A stretch of 64,000 bases of DNA from a virus, in the IMG/VR virus record IMGVR_UViG_3300021420_000019, positions 1-64,000 of that record; one strand, given 5' to 3'. The first letter of the stretch is position 1; every line of letters begins with the position of its first letter. The translations under genes and the position numbers were made by a program. Below, piece after piece: positions 8,663 through 16,420 of this stretch. The notes under the pieces are model-generated. The model was given only the letters and a program-made list of their open reading frames with translations. It did no database searches and was not told where the DNA came from.

Positions 8663-8916
8663 GGTCGTCGTCCACCTTTCCTTGCGATCCAGATAGTCAC
8701 AAACGGTACGAGGTTAATGCACGCCCGTCTGTTTGTCTTTGAATAGTGTACACCAATCCACGCGCTTGTCAAGCGAAATAATACGCCGATTGTAACTTTA
8801 TTCACGATTTTACAAACGTGAACGTCTAAGGCGTTATCGAGGGTGTACATCATCTGGCACCCCGTACAATACCACCCTGAATACTTTGGGTAGTCGGGCT
8901 CAGAAACATAGTTCAT
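8659..8916 (-). CDS. zinc-finger small protein with hydrophobic segment
   Basis: 85 residues. WYCTGCQ near 16-21 and HVC near 33-35 form a C2HC-like knuckle; a hydrophobic stretch follows at about 38-55. It overlaps the next gene (ATGA). A promoter-like TTGACA/TACACT lies inside it, facing the oxygenase gene. Confidence 0.6.
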   Translation of the reverse strand: MNYVSEPDYPKYSGWYCTGCQMMYTLDNALDVHVCKIVNKVTIGVLFRLTSAWIGVHYSKTNRRACINLVPFVTIWIARKGGRRP

Positions 8917-9023
8917 TTATTTTCTCCATGAAAAATTCCGTAGTGATCTTGAACCAAGCAGAACGCGCACCACGGTTCGCACATCCCGATCTTATGCCGA
9001 AACCAGTGCCAGAGGAAGCTCAC
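8913..9023 (-). CDS. 36-residue Cys/Trp-rich peptide
   Basis: Starts at GTG right behind GGAGGAGATC, overlapping the stop of the upstream gene (GTGA); the stop overlaps the next ATG (ATGA). It contains CEPWCAFC. The position in the overlap chain and the strong ribosome site argue it is real despite its size. Confidence 0.55.
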   Translation of the reverse strand: MSFLWHWFRHKIGMCEPWCAFCLVQDHYGIFHGENK

Positions 9024-9262
9024 GATCTCCTCCGGATAAACATCGGCGCTGTTCCGATAGCGACATAGTCTAGGATATCGTTGCAGTCGATAATCCCACC
9101 GGAATAAAGACGAGTGCAAAAATTATTATACTGATCCCATTCAGACTGTGGTCGTTCTCTCGGGACCCGCCAAACAAATCCCCACCGATATACATACGTG
9201 TACTCGCGGGTATCGGTCGTCCGAAACACGAAGCCCCACCGATACGTATAGCGCTCTTTCAT
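9020..9262 (-). CDS. hypothetical protein with internal duplication
   Basis: 80 residues. The N-terminal half repeats itself: YTYRWGFVFR at about 5-14 and YVYRWGFVWR at about 23-32, rich in aromatics and Arg. Start is the ATG overlapping the upstream stop. Function unknown. Confidence 0.55.
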   Translation of the reverse strand: MKERYTYRWGFVFRTTDTREYTYVYRWGFVWRVPRERPQSEWDQYNNFCTRLYSGGIIDCNDILDYVAIGTAPMFIRRRS

Positions 9263-9438
9263 ACGCCCTTCAGGTAGTCTAGCGACGACTGATGATCCGA
9301 ATCCGGCACTTCGGGTACTTCAATCACAGTCACATCTTTTGGATCGTCGCAATCAATTATCATTCCCGGAACCCACGGACGAAGATGAATGGTTTCAAAG
9401 CCGTTATCATATTTTTGAATTACTCGAACCATCTTCAT
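9259..9438 (-). CDS. small acidic hypothetical protein
   Basis: 59 residues starting MKMVRVIQ behind AGAGGATATT. Acidic C-terminal half (DCDDPKD, EVPEVPDSD). The stop overlaps the next ATG (ATGA). No family recognised. Confidence 0.6.
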   Translation of the reverse strand: MKMVRVIQKYDNGFETIHLRPWVPGMIIDCDDPKDVTVIEVPEVPDSDHQSSLDYLKGV

Positions 9439-9450
9439 AATATCCTCTTT

Positions 9451-9831
9451 TTATCGAACCCACTCCGCTGAGATCAGTGCCTCGCCTCGGACCCCGGGCG
9501 GCGGGATCACGCCTATACCGACCGTGACACGGTCTGCCGCGTTAACCCCCGCGTGATTCATGACTAACCTTCGAATCAAATCTACGAAATTAAGGGCCAT
9601 CTTCTCGCAGCTCAGCGGACTACGAGGAGCCGGATAGAACTCTTCTTGGAAGACCTGGTTAACTTCCAACTGATCGATGATAAATCCGTCTCCGTCCAAG
9701 AATTCTGAATCAGACACAATTTCGCAGACAAAGAGGTATTCCTGGGCCCCGGGCTCGCCGTGTCCGCAGACCCCGTCCCCGGTACGCCAGTTAGCTTTGA
9801 AGGTGCCTGCTCGTCGCAGTGTTAGCTTCAT
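9451..9831 (-). CDS. possible QueD/6-pyruvoyl-tetrahydropterin-synthase-like fold protein
   Basis: 126 residues. LDGDGFIIDQLEVNQVFQ in the middle followed by SCEKMALNFVDLI echoes the strand-helix pattern of the QueD/6-PTPS family, but the usual zinc-binding His set is not evident, so enzymatic activity is doubtful. Start ATG overlaps the integrase stop (ATGA) behind GGAGG. Confidence 0.4.
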   Translation of the reverse strand: MKLTLRRAGTFKANWRTGDGVCGHGEPGAQEYLFVCEIVSDSEFLDGDGFIIDQLEVNQVFQEEFYPAPRSPLSCEKMALNFVDLIRRLVMNHAGVNAADRVTVGIGVIPPPGVRGEALISAEWVR

Positions 9832-10727
9832 AGAACCTCCGGCAGCGCGAACCCGAGCCCGACCCGGGACGCCTCTGACTTCCTGGTTTCGATCTCGCTG
9901 CCAAAACGAATATACTTACTATGTACGTCACCCGCGCTATGCCCGGACCAGTAATGTTCCAATCCGGTGGGCGTGCTCATCTTATTTAGATGCGTGATCC
10001 GGAACCTACGGAACGAGTGAAATCCGGTAACTCTATTCTTTTCAAGACGATCACGGTAGCCGCTCTCCTTGCCAGGGAACAAAAATCCAACGACTTCGGG
10101 AGCGCTCTTCGCAAGAAACTCGTTGAGTTCGGGACTCAAATCCACTTCCCGTTGGCCCGCCTTGGTCTTGGTCGGGCCCAGGCCCGTTCTAGTCCTCTGC
10201 TGCCTTACGACAATTTTTGACTCCGAAGGAATCCAAACAGTGCTAACTCCATCATCTTCAATAACTTGTATAGCCAGAGCTTCGGCAATTCTCAATCCGG
10301 TTCCCGCCAGCAAGGCGTAGAGTGCCTTATCGTGGACGTTCGCCTTCTGTAGGGCGGTCTCTAGCGTTTCTAGGGCTATCATAGCGCCCTCTGAGACCGG
10401 CTCTGGCGCGTCAATGATATCCGCGCTCCAGGTTGTTGGGAAGAGCTGATTCCCGTCTTCATCGGCAGCACTTTTCTTGACCTTTTTAATCAACATCACG
10501 TTTAACGCGATTGACCTGGGCGAGTATCCTTGCTCGGAGAGCTTGGTCACGGTCTCGTTAAGTACTTTATTGCCTATATCTTGCAACGGCATTTTGCCTA
10601 TGATAGGGGCCAAAATGTTAATCGCAGTCTGGTAGGTCCTAACGGACGCCGGGCGGAGCGGGTTGCGCTTCCGATTCGCGCCCTCTTTCAGGAACCGCTC
10701 AGCCTGCTGTTCGAATGTGACTTTCAT
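9828..10727 (-). CDS. tyrosine recombinase/integrase
   Basis: 299 residues from the ATG behind GGAGGAAAG. Seen: an N-terminal SAM-like DNA-binding region (about 1-100), first catalytic Arg in GTGLRIAEAL, Lys region TKTKAGQRE, HxxR in GFHSFRRFR, GHS near the end and the nucleophile candidate Tyr in HSKYIRF. Known role: site-specific DNA strand exchange (integration, excision or dimer resolution). It is preceded by a TTGACA promoter; no attachment site could be assigned. Confidence 0.88.
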   Translation of the reverse strand: MKVTFEQQAERFLKEGANRKRNPLRPASVRTYQTAINILAPIIGKMPLQDIGNKVLNETVTKLSEQGYSPRSIALNVMLIKKVKKSAADEDGNQLFPTTWSADIIDAPEPVSEGAMIALETLETALQKANVHDKALYALLAGTGLRIAEALAIQVIEDDGVSTVWIPSESKIVVRQQRTRTGLGPTKTKAGQREVDLSPELNEFLAKSAPEVVGFLFPGKESGYRDRLEKNRVTGFHSFRRFRITHLNKMSTPTGLEHYWSGHSAGDVHSKYIRFGSEIETRKSEASRVGLGFALPEVL

Positions 10728-10748
10728 CGGTCTTTCCTCCACACCGGC

Positions 10749-10775
10749 ATAATAATCCGATACTTGCGATGTCAA
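10749..10775 (-). promoter_or_regulatory. sigma70-like promoter for the recombinase
   Basis: On the minus strand TTGACA (10775-10770) and TATTAT (10754-10749) are 15 bases apart, ending about 20 bases before the recombinase start. It sits just downstream of a terminal-repeat copy. Confidence 0.6.
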
Positions 10776-10785
10776 GCCTTATTTT

Positions 10786-10808
10786 GGGGAATTATATAGA
10801 TGACTCCC
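10786..10808. repeat. IS1595-type terminal repeat copy (solo/left end)
   Basis: GGGGAATTATATAG followed by ACTCCC, the same imperfect 22-bp palindrome that ends the IS element at 12127-13932. It abuts the stop codon of the gene ending at 10809. Flank CTTATTTT on its left nearly equals TTTATTTT right of the copy at 11729-11750 (7 of 8). Confidence 0.75.
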
Positions 10809-11033
10809 TCAATCTTGTCCGCTACCGCTTGCCCTTTCAGGATCAACAGCGAGAATTTTTCCCGCCTGGAATATCACATCGAATTCATAAGCTAAGTCTT
10901 GTGCTATCATTTCTTGAGAGTCTTCGCCTTCGTGGGCGGACAGGAATTTTTGAGCCGCGTCTTTGCTTCTTTGTGACGGCGCAATTCCATATTGGTAAGA
11001 CCGAGCGAGAGTAAAAATTTCATCTATTTTCAT
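10809..11033 (-). CDS. small hypothetical protein next to a terminal repeat
   Basis: 74 residues, start ATG behind GAAGGAGATGTT. Helical, charged. Its TGA ends immediately before a terminal-repeat copy, the same arrangement as the cargo genes of the other cassettes, so it may have arrived as cargo. Confidence 0.6.
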   Translation of the reverse strand: MKIDEIFTLARSYQYGIAPSQRSKDAAQKFLSAHEGEDSQEMIAQDLAYEFDVIFQAGKILAVDPERASGSGQD

Positions 11034-11096
11034 AACATCTCCTTCAATTGTCGTGGACATCTATTGAATATCCTCACTATGTCAAGCACTATTTTT

Positions 11097-11118
11097 GGGA
11101 ATTATATAGTTAGCTCCC
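11097..11118. repeat. IS1595-type terminal repeat, left end of a cargo cassette
   Basis: GGGAATTATATAG plus GCTCCC end. It contains the TAA stop of the gene 11102-11365. Left flank is CTATTTTT. Confidence 0.75.
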
Positions 11119-11365
11119 GCGCTGCCGCCTGAATACATGCTTCGCAGGTATAGCAACTCCCGAAGCGTCCGTCCACTTTCGCCCGTTCAAGAACCATTCG
11201 CGCTCCTTTTGGTTGAGTCATCGGCCCTTTGTGCATAACGCTCACACATTTGTGGGAATGCCGCGTTATTACCCAAACCATTGAGCGGCATTCAATCGTT
11301 TCATCCCCGCCACCATACAAGTACTCAAGTGCTTCTTTTTCAAATTCTACCAATGATTTGCTCAT
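11102..11365 (-). CDS. Cys-rich hypothetical protein, cassette cargo
   Basis: 87 residues starting MSKSLVEF behind AAGGGAAATC. CYTCEAC near the C-terminus suggests metal binding. The stop TAA is inside the terminal repeat. Unknown function. Confidence 0.6.
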   Translation of the reverse strand: MSKSLVEFEKEALEYLYGGGDETIECRSMVWVITRHSHKCVSVMHKGPMTQPKGARMVLERAKVDGRFGSCYTCEACIQAAARELTI

Positions 11366-11519
11366 GATTTCCCTTTTCATGTGTTGATTTACACGCATCA
11401 AAGCAGTGGACAGGACCGCCGTTCACACTTTGCCATTTGTATGTTAGAAATCCACATTTTTGGCACCGTTTACGCTTTATAGGCGGACCCCACACTCCTT
11501 CTGGCTTGGCATTCGGCAT
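11340..11519 (-). CDS. zinc-ribbon small protein, cassette cargo
   Basis: 59 residues. KRCQKCGF near 18-24 and later HCFDAC give a CxxC...CxxxC pattern typical of zinc ribbons. It follows the upstream stop by two bases and overlaps the next start by 26 bases in another frame. Confidence 0.6.
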   Translation of the reverse strand: MPNAKPEGVWGPPIKRKRCQKCGFLTYKWQSVNGGPVHCFDACKSTHEKGNHEQIIGRI

Positions 11520-11523
11520 ATAT

Positions 11524-11709
11524 TCAGCTCGCTCCTTCTTGGAAATCTCGGAACTGGTCCAGTGGGATTATTGCTATACTGAAATTGGCTCCGATATCGC
11601 GCATTTTCTGGTGCTTTAAGCATAAAACCTGCCCAGCAGTAGGAATATCTAAGCATCGGGTACTCTCTACGGCCAAACATCTGTCAGTAAGCGGATACGT
11701 TTCATTCAT
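11524..11709 (-). CDS. small hypothetical protein, cassette cargo
   Basis: 61 residues starting MNETYPLT, AAGGA eleven bases upstream. Three Cys and VLCLKH. First gene after the right terminal repeat of the cassette. Unknown. Confidence 0.5.
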   Translation of the reverse strand: MNETYPLTDRCLAVESTRCLDIPTAGQVLCLKHQKMRDIGANFSIAIIPLDQFRDFQEGAS

Positions 11710-11728
11710 AAGTCGTTGATTCCTTTCA

Positions 11729-11750
11729 GGGAGTTATCTATATAATTCCC
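11729..11750. repeat. IS1595-type terminal repeat, right end of cassette
   Basis: Plus strand reads GGGAGTTATCTATATAATTC then CC, the inverted form of the copy at 11097. Confidence 0.75.
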
Positions 11751-11764
11751 TTTATTTTTGGAAA

Positions 11765-12052
11765 TTATCCGCTTGACTCTCTCGGTGTACCGCTCCCTAA
11801 ACAAAATGGACAACCATCCCGGTCATAGTGCGTCCGATCATCACAACGATCACCGAAGCAGCACTCGCCGCACCCGGCTGATCCGTCTGATCTTTCAAAT
11901 ATGCGTCCGGGTGTAGGTTTATCTGCTGCTGTTTTTCCGTGTGCGTGCCAGTAACATGAGACGCCAGGATGATAAACGTAGCATCGCCTACAAGGGTGTG
12001 GGAACTTGCAAAACGCGCTGCCTCTCTCGATACACGTACACGCTGTGGTCAT
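11765..12052 (-). CDS. Cys-rich zinc-binding-like protein
   Basis: 95 residues with about 13 Cys in several clusters (CTCIE, PCRRCY, GCGECCFGDRC, GCPFC) and several His. The last CxxC-GxG resembles DnaJ-type zinc modules. A strong promoter (12087-12115) drives it; ATG follows GAGGGTAAACA. Function unknown. Confidence 0.65.
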   Translation of the reverse strand: MTTACTCIERGSAFCKFPHPCRRCYVYHPGVSCYWHAHGKTAADKPTPGRIFERSDGSAGCGECCFGDRCDDRTHYDRDGCPFCLGSGTPRESSG

Positions 12053-12086
12053 TGTTTACCCTCTTTGTTTTCGTTTTCTCGCCGAG

Positions 12087-12115
12087 ATAATACAACGATA
12101 TACTCACGATGTCAA
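12087..12115 (-). promoter_or_regulatory. sigma70-like promoter
   Basis: Minus-strand TTGACA, 17-base spacer, TATTAT, upstream of the gene starting at 12052. The IS insertion lies just upstream of its -35 box. Confidence 0.75.
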
Positions 12116-12118
12116 GCA

Positions 12119-12126
12119 CTATTTAA
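12119..12126. repeat. 8-bp target duplication, left
   Basis: CTATTTAA directly outside the left terminal repeat; the identical 8-mer stands at 13933-13940. Confidence 0.85.
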
Positions 12127-12140
12127 GGGAATTATATAGT

Positions 12141-12275
12141 TCACTCCCTTGATTTGGGCTTACCCTTAGCCGACACCGCTCGGTTATTCCTTCGTGCTCT
12201 ACGCTTTGCGGCCTTCGTCTTTATTTTAGGACGGTACGCGAGCACGACATCGGTAATCTGATCTAGGATTTTCAC
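12141..12275 (-). CDS. 44-residue basic protein of the IS element
   Basis: Starts at GTG overlapping the transposase stop (GTGA); its TGA is inside the left terminal repeat. The C-terminal two thirds are very rich in Lys/Arg (KTKAAKRRARRNNR), suggesting nucleic-acid binding, perhaps a transposase helper. Confidence 0.55.
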   Translation of the reverse strand: MKILDQITDVVLAYRPKIKTKAAKRRARRNNRAVSAKGKPKSRE

Positions 12276-13189
12276 TGTGTTAGCCTCTCGAATGTCAAAC
12301 GCTTGCCCGCTACGGCGTCCACAAAACTGTCCAGACGCTCCGTTGTGTGCCGAGATACGTTGCCTTGATTCAGCCGGAAGGTGAACTCATTCACGTATCG
12401 GCCTATGTGCTTCTTATCGGCGTGGTGGTAAACGCCGTGCATCCCGCGCTTCATTACGGCCCAAACGGATTCAATCCCATTTGTGTGAACGTCGCCACGG
12501 ACATACTCGCCTGTGACGTGCTTCACTGAATCGTGCTGGAAGCCTTCCTTTGGAAGCGCGGTATAGCTGCCGTAATCATCGGACAGGATGCGCGTACCGG
12601 GCGCGACGTTCTCATGGATCGCGCCACGAAGGGCTAACCCGCCAGTGCTGGCTACGACCTTAGCAACTGTGTTCCCTCCGCGCTGACGCATCCCTACAAC
12701 GATAGTCTTTTCGGCGCGTTCCCTTGGCTTGTGGATACGGTCGTACATATGCCGATTGCTTTCATCGCCACCGAAGAACGTCTCGTCAACCTCTACGGTT
12801 CCTTGAAGCAACTCCAGTTTGGTCCCGCAAGCCTCACGGAGTCTGTGTAGGACGAACCAAGCGGATTTCTGAGTAATGCCTATCTCTTTGCCCAATTGCA
12901 GGCTAGAGATGCCTTTGCGGGCCGTTACAAGCAAGTACATGGCGTAGAGCCATTTATGCAAGGGAACATGCGAACGCTCAAAGATAGTCTTGGTCCGCAC
13001 TGTGAAGTCCAGTTTGCAGGCATTGCAACGATAGAAGCCGTCCTTGCGCGTCGTGATCCGCTCTTTAGACTTGCACTCGGGACAGGTGACGCCATTCGGC
13101 CAGAGACGGCCTTCCAGATATTTGCGGGCGGAAGGTTCATCCGGGAACAGTTCAAAGAGTTTGAAAGTGCTGATCGTTGACCGACTCAT
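12272..13189 (-). CDS. IS1595-family (ISXO2-like) transposase
   Basis: 305 residues. N-terminal zinc ribbon (CPECKSKE...CNAC, about 36-58), then an HTH-like region (QLGKEIGITQKSAWFVLHRL), then the RNase H-like catalytic core with VEVDETFFGG (about 135-144), ILSDDYGSY and NGIESVWAVMKRG, giving the D-D-N-E set. Length and motifs are intact, so it is probably active. Known role: cut or copy of the element between its terminal repeats. Confidence 0.93.
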   Translation of the reverse strand: MSRSTISTFKLFELFPDEPSARKYLEGRLWPNGVTCPECKSKERITTRKDGFYRCNACKLDFTVRTKTIFERSHVPLHKWLYAMYLLVTARKGISSLQLGKEIGITQKSAWFVLHRLREACGTKLELLQGTVEVDETFFGGDESNRHMYDRIHKPRERAEKTIVVGMRQRGGNTVAKVVASTGGLALRGAIHENVAPGTRILSDDYGSYTALPKEGFQHDSVKHVTGEYVRGDVHTNGIESVWAVMKRGMHGVYHHADKKHIGRYVNEFTFRLNQGNVSRHTTERLDSFVDAVAGKRLTFERLTQ

Positions 13190-13488
13190 AACGCATCCCT
13201 ATCATGTAAACCCTTGTGGCCTTTTGGGAGCCTGCACTGATCTTCATACAAGGTTGCTTCGCAGCGAGTTGATTCAATAACAGCATCAAGAAATTTTTCG
13301 GCGATGGGTTCGCTGAGTTCCGACTCAGGCAGTTTATTTTTACTCAACCCCTCAACAAATAGGTCAAGCAAGTCCTGATGATATGGCTGCCACGCGACCC
13401 CCGTTTCGGGATGATGACCTAAACGCTTCTGGATTCTAAGCTCTTGTATTCGTTTTTTAGCAAATTCAATTGCTTCAGGGAGGGTCAT
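13186..13488 (-). CDS. IS cargo, hypothetical protein
   Basis: 100 residues, mostly helical, with CEATLYEDQCRLPKGHKG near the end, a Cys/His segment common in small phage proteins. Overlaps the transposase start and the upstream stop. Unknown. Confidence 0.6.
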   Translation of the reverse strand: MTLPEAIEFAKKRIQELRIQKRLGHHPETGVAWQPYHQDLLDLFVEGLSKNKLPESELSEPIAEKFLDAVIESTRCEATLYEDQCRLPKGHKGLHDRDAL

Positions 13489-13775
13489 TATCGGCTCCCA
13501 AAACTTCGATTTTGATCTCGGATAATAGTAGAGCGTGTGAAACCTCGAAGCTGTCCGCGAAAAGCCACTGCATTTGTGCGGCTGTCTCCCACAACCCTGT
13601 CTACGAAGCTGTCTGGAATGCGGCTAGGCGATGTGAATCGGAACACATCACACACATTAGAAAATACCCGAGCCACAACAACAAAGGCTGCGGGGTCACT
13701 TTGGCTCATGTCTTGAATGAAGGCAAGTGCCTGTTGCGTGTTATTAAATTGCCGTGTCCTGAAAGGTCGCATCAT
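13488..13775 (-). CDS. IS cargo, hypothetical protein
   Basis: 95 residues from the ATG behind AGGAGAAACGAAA. Basic, Arg- and Phe-rich. Its TAA overlaps the next ATG (TAATG). First gene downstream of the internal promoter. Unknown. Confidence 0.55.
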   Translation of the reverse strand: MMRPFRTRQFNNTQQALAFIQDMSQSDPAAFVVVARVFSNVCDVFRFTSPSRIPDSFVDRVVGDSRTNAVAFRGQLRGFTRSTIIRDQNRSFGSR

Positions 13776-13813
13776 TTTCGTTTCTCCTGTAGTCAGTATC
13801 AACTTACAGGACC

Positions 13814-13842
13814 ATTATACATAACTCCCTCGCGGTAGTCAA
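13814..13842 (-). promoter_or_regulatory. strong internal promoter of the IS element
   Basis: Minus-strand TTGACT, 17-base spacer, perfect TATAAT. It would transcribe the cargo genes and transposase. Confidence 0.8.
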
Positions 13843-13932
13843 GTACATTCTGCAATTCAGGCGAAGATTTTTAACGCAAACACGGCACTTAAAGTCGTTT
13901 GTTTACTTGCGGGAGTTATCTATATAATTCCC

Positions 13933-13940
13933 CTATTTAA
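13933..13940. repeat. 8-bp target duplication, right
   Basis: CTATTTAA, identical to 12119-12126. Confidence 0.85.
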
Positions 13941-13944
13941 CGAA

Positions 13945-14685
13945 TTAAAATCCTACACTTGCCTTCTCAATTCGGTCTTTGGCGATTTGAAAATACTTTG
14001 TGTCTTGTTCGATGCCGATGAATTTGCGGTTAAGGTTGACACAGGCAACGCCAGTGGTACCGCTGCCCATACAGTTGTCAAGCACCGTGTCCCCCTCGTT
14101 TGTGTAGGTGCGGATCAGATACTCCATAAGCGCGACGGGCTTTTGTGTGGGGTGTAGTCCGATTTCTCGGTCAAATCGCAAAACCGTTTTAGGGAAACGT
14201 CTCCCCTCGCTTACTGTATCGGTTCTTTTATTGATATTTCCGTAGTTAGACCCCGTATCGTCTTTTCCAGTGCGTTTGTTTTTATATGGCTTACCTTCAA
14301 CCATCTGCGGGTTATATGTAGAGGCCTTATCATAAAAAACGAGAATATTTTCGTGTATCTTCAAAGGCATCCTATTGGCATTCAGGAAGTTGGACGCCAC
14401 GTTCTTCTCCCAAATCCACTCGTATTTAAGAAGATTAAGTTGGGAAGACCCGAGCACTTTATCGAAGGGCGTTTGCGCCGTGAAAACCATCGCCCCCTTG
14501 CATATACCCTCTTGTTGCTTCATAAGGCGAAAGTATTGCGTCCATAGGAGCGGAAGAGAGATGCAGGAATCCCACTTATTTTGGGTCGTGCCGTAAGGCA
14601 AATCAACTAAGACCATATCTACAAACTCCGCAGGAATTTGTTTCATCACTTCTAAACAGTCGCCCTCAAACAGTTGAACGCTCAT
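13945..14685 (-). CDS. DNA (adenine-N6 or cytosine-N4) methyltransferase
   Basis: 246 residues. Catalytic motif DLPYG (about 28-32, a DPPY variant) precedes the SAM-binding DNCMGSGTTGVAC near 202-214, with HPTQKPVALMEYLI between: the beta-class amino-methyltransferase order. No restriction partner is adjacent, so modification of phage DNA against host restriction is the likely role. Target sequence unknown. Confidence 0.9.
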   Translation of the reverse strand: MSVQLFEGDCLEVMKQIPAEFVDMVLVDLPYGTTQNKWDSCISLPLLWTQYFRLMKQQEGICKGAMVFTAQTPFDKVLGSSQLNLLKYEWIWEKNVASNFLNANRMPLKIHENILVFYDKASTYNPQMVEGKPYKNKRTGKDDTGSNYGNINKRTDTVSEGRRFPKTVLRFDREIGLHPTQKPVALMEYLIRTYTNEGDTVLDNCMGSGTTGVACVNLNRKFIGIEQDTKYFQIAKDRIEKASVGF

Positions 14686-14735
14686 GAGACTACCTCCTCT
14701 TCAGGTATAATTGATTACATATACCTTGAAAGATG

Positions 14736-15650
14736 TCAAGTTTTATTTTTCGCTGTAAACCCAAGGGTGAATCCCTCGACCGACTGTCCGACCTTCGATG
14801 CCTTGAACTCGTTCTTGGCGTTGCCCTTAAGACGCCGAAGGGTAGCGTCATAATCCAAATCAAAACAGACCAGAGAGACCACAAGCTCACGGATATGCGC
14901 CAGTCCGAGGCCATCGGTATCTGCGGCCATCTTTTGAATTGTAGATTCCGGCAGCAGGTCCTTTACCGTGTGCCTGATATACTTGATCCTCGCTTCAGCG
15001 ATAGGCGGATTCAGTCCGACAACTAGATCGAACCGGCCCGGGCGGCGTAGTAAACGGTCCTCTAAAACGTCCGGTTTGTTGGTCGTGGCCAAGTGGATGA
15101 TGTTGTCTAACTGTTTTTCGCCATCTAGGAACGACAGCACGTCCGATGCGGTAGCTTCGTCGTGCATCATCCCCTCGATATCCTCAAATATCGTCATCAG
15201 CGGTCTCTTGGGCTCGATCTCGCGGAGCTTTAAAAGTAACTCTTGAGCGTGTCGGATGTTTGTGATAGACACCACGACCCCGTCTCGTGCGATCACCTCG
15301 TCGCACAGTAGCCGGATGATGCTAGTCTTCCCGCACCCAGACGGACCATACAGTAAGACCCCGCGCTTATACAGCAGCCCGATCTTATCGAAAATTTCTT
15401 TCTTATTCCAGAAGTCCTTCATCTGCCCGACGATGTATTCGGTCGGGGTTCCCGGTATATGTATCAAATCGTCTGCGGGGAAGGCTATCTCGACCGCAAA
15501 TTTTTGATCCTCATTGTCGGCCTTTATCTCGTACACTCCGCCGAGAAGTTTCTCGTGAGTCGCATTTATCGGATAAAATCTTCCCCCGCGCTTCGACCAG
15601 TGCGAGAAGTTTTTATCAATATTCAGGTACTCCCAGTCTCTCTCAGACAT
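14736..15650 (-). CDS. AAA ATPase
   Basis: 304 residues. Walker A GPSGCGKT at about 99-106, Walker B TIFEDIEG near 152, sensor ATTNKP near 189 and arginine-finger region RRPGRFD near 202: a classical AAA module resembling FtsH/proteasome-type ATPases, with an N-terminal region of about 80 residues. No protease domain. Probably an unfoldase or remodelling factor; substrate unknown. Confidence 0.85.
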   Translation of the reverse strand: MSERDWEYLNIDKNFSHWSKRGGRFYPINATHEKLLGGVYEIKADNEDQKFAVEIAFPADDLIHIPGTPTEYIVGQMKDFWNKKEIFDKIGLLYKRGVLLYGPSGCGKTSIIRLLCDEVIARDGVVVSITNIRHAQELLLKLREIEPKRPLMTIFEDIEGMMHDEATASDVLSFLDGEKQLDNIIHLATTNKPDVLEDRLLRRPGRFDLVVGLNPPIAEARIKYIRHTVKDLLPESTIQKMAADTDGLGLAHIRELVVSLVCFDLDYDATLRRLKGNAKNEFKASKVGQSVEGFTLGFTAKNKT

Positions 15651-15849
15651 ATCTAACCTCCCGAATAATTCTTCTTACATTCAGATACAGACCGAGATAC
15701 CAGATTTCAAAATCGATTCGAGCACGGTGAAACTCGTAGACCATCGGATTGACCAGCTTGCCGTCATGACCGTGGATATCTGTGCAAACCCACCGCTTCT
15801 CTTTTAGGTCTCTCAGATCGGCGTTCACGATAAATTCGAAAAAGTTCAC
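15643..15849 (-). CDS. small hypothetical protein
   Basis: 68 residues starting MNFFEFIV at a GTG that overlaps the upstream stop (GTGA) behind AAAGGAAAG. Aromatic- and Arg-rich. Unknown. Confidence 0.6.
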   Translation of the reverse strand: MNFFEFIVNADLRDLKEKRWVCTDIHGHDGKLVNPMVYEFHRARIDFEIWYLGLYLNVRRIIREVRYV

Positions 15850-16208
15850 TTTGCTTTCCTTTCGGCCTCGGCGTGAAGGGCGGCGAGACGCTTGACTGCC
15901 CAATCGATCCACATTCCCGGTACGACGGTATCATTGGATTTCTGATACCAGACCTCCGCTTCCTCTGCCCTCGCCTTGGCCAGCAACTTGTCGAGCGCGT
16001 GGGCAATTTCAGGAATGATGGACTTGCCGGATGATATTTCTTGCAGAATCAAATCCCGCTCGTTCGCACGCTCAAGCGCCTTCTCGGCTTCAAGCGTGTC
16101 GATCTCATCCAGGAGCTCCCTTTCTCTACCATACGTAACCCTGCAATCCCTGATCCGTTGGCGATCTTCCTTCGTCAACCTAGGCAGTGGTTCTTGCTTG
16201 ACTCTCAT
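15846..16208 (-). CDS. coiled-coil hypothetical protein
   Basis: 120 residues, highly charged and helical (ELLDEIDTLEAEKALERANER). Shares the style of its neighbours 16205-16420 and 16965-17549. Unknown. Confidence 0.6.
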   Translation of the reverse strand: MRVKQEPLPRLTKEDRQRIRDCRVTYGRERELLDEIDTLEAEKALERANERDLILQEISSGKSIIPEIAHALDKLLAKARAEEAEVWYQKSNDTVVPGMWIDWAVKRLAALHAEAERKAK

Positions 16209-16420
16209 TCGACTCCTCCCTTCTCCGGCTCGTGGGCGTCAGCTTGGGGGATGAGGGCGAGGATAAAATCTACCACCTCATATGTTTCCTCAGACTCTCC
16301 AAACTTTTTCCCGTACCTGTCAGCCGCCTCTCTCAGCGCCGCCGCACGCTCAAGCTCCTTCTCGGATTCGAGTTCAAGAATTCGCTGCTTTAGCTTGTCG
16401 TTTTCTGTCATATCGCTCAT
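16205..16420 (-). CDS. coiled-coil hypothetical protein
   Basis: 71 residues from the ATG behind AGGATGGAATCC, overlapping the 3' end of the HNH gene by 47 bases. Helical; related in feel to the upstream coiled-coil genes. An ATG further upstream is possible. Confidence 0.5.
   Translation of the reverse strand: MSDMTENDKLKQRILELESEKELERAAALREAADRYGKKFGESEETYEVVDFILALIPQADAHEPEKGGVE

Larger units (their letters stand above)
11097..11750. mobile_element. cargo cassette bounded by IS1595-type terminal repeats
   Basis: Inverted copies of the 22-bp repeat at 11097-11118 and 11729-11750 enclose three small Cys-rich genes and no transposase. Flanks CTATTTTT and TTTATTTT are similar but not identical, so this copy is older, recombined or nested with the one at 10786. 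Confidence 0.55.
12127..13932. mobile_element. complete IS1595-family-like insertion element with cargo
   Basis: 1806 bp. Ends are inverted repeats of about 22 bp (GGGAATTATATAG...ACTCCC; 12127-12148 and 13911-13932, 19 of 22 matching) flanked by perfect 8-bp duplications, the size typical of IS1595 insertions. It encodes an ISXO2-like DDE transposase plus three other small leftward genes and an internal promoter. At least two transposase-less relatives with the same ends lie at 18782-19059 and 20560-20895. Confidence 0.9.

Noticed and set aside
9828-10727. attP site for the integrase near the tRNA genes
   Set aside because: No tRNA-end-like identity block was found beside the recombinase; it may act in resolution or use a site outside the window.
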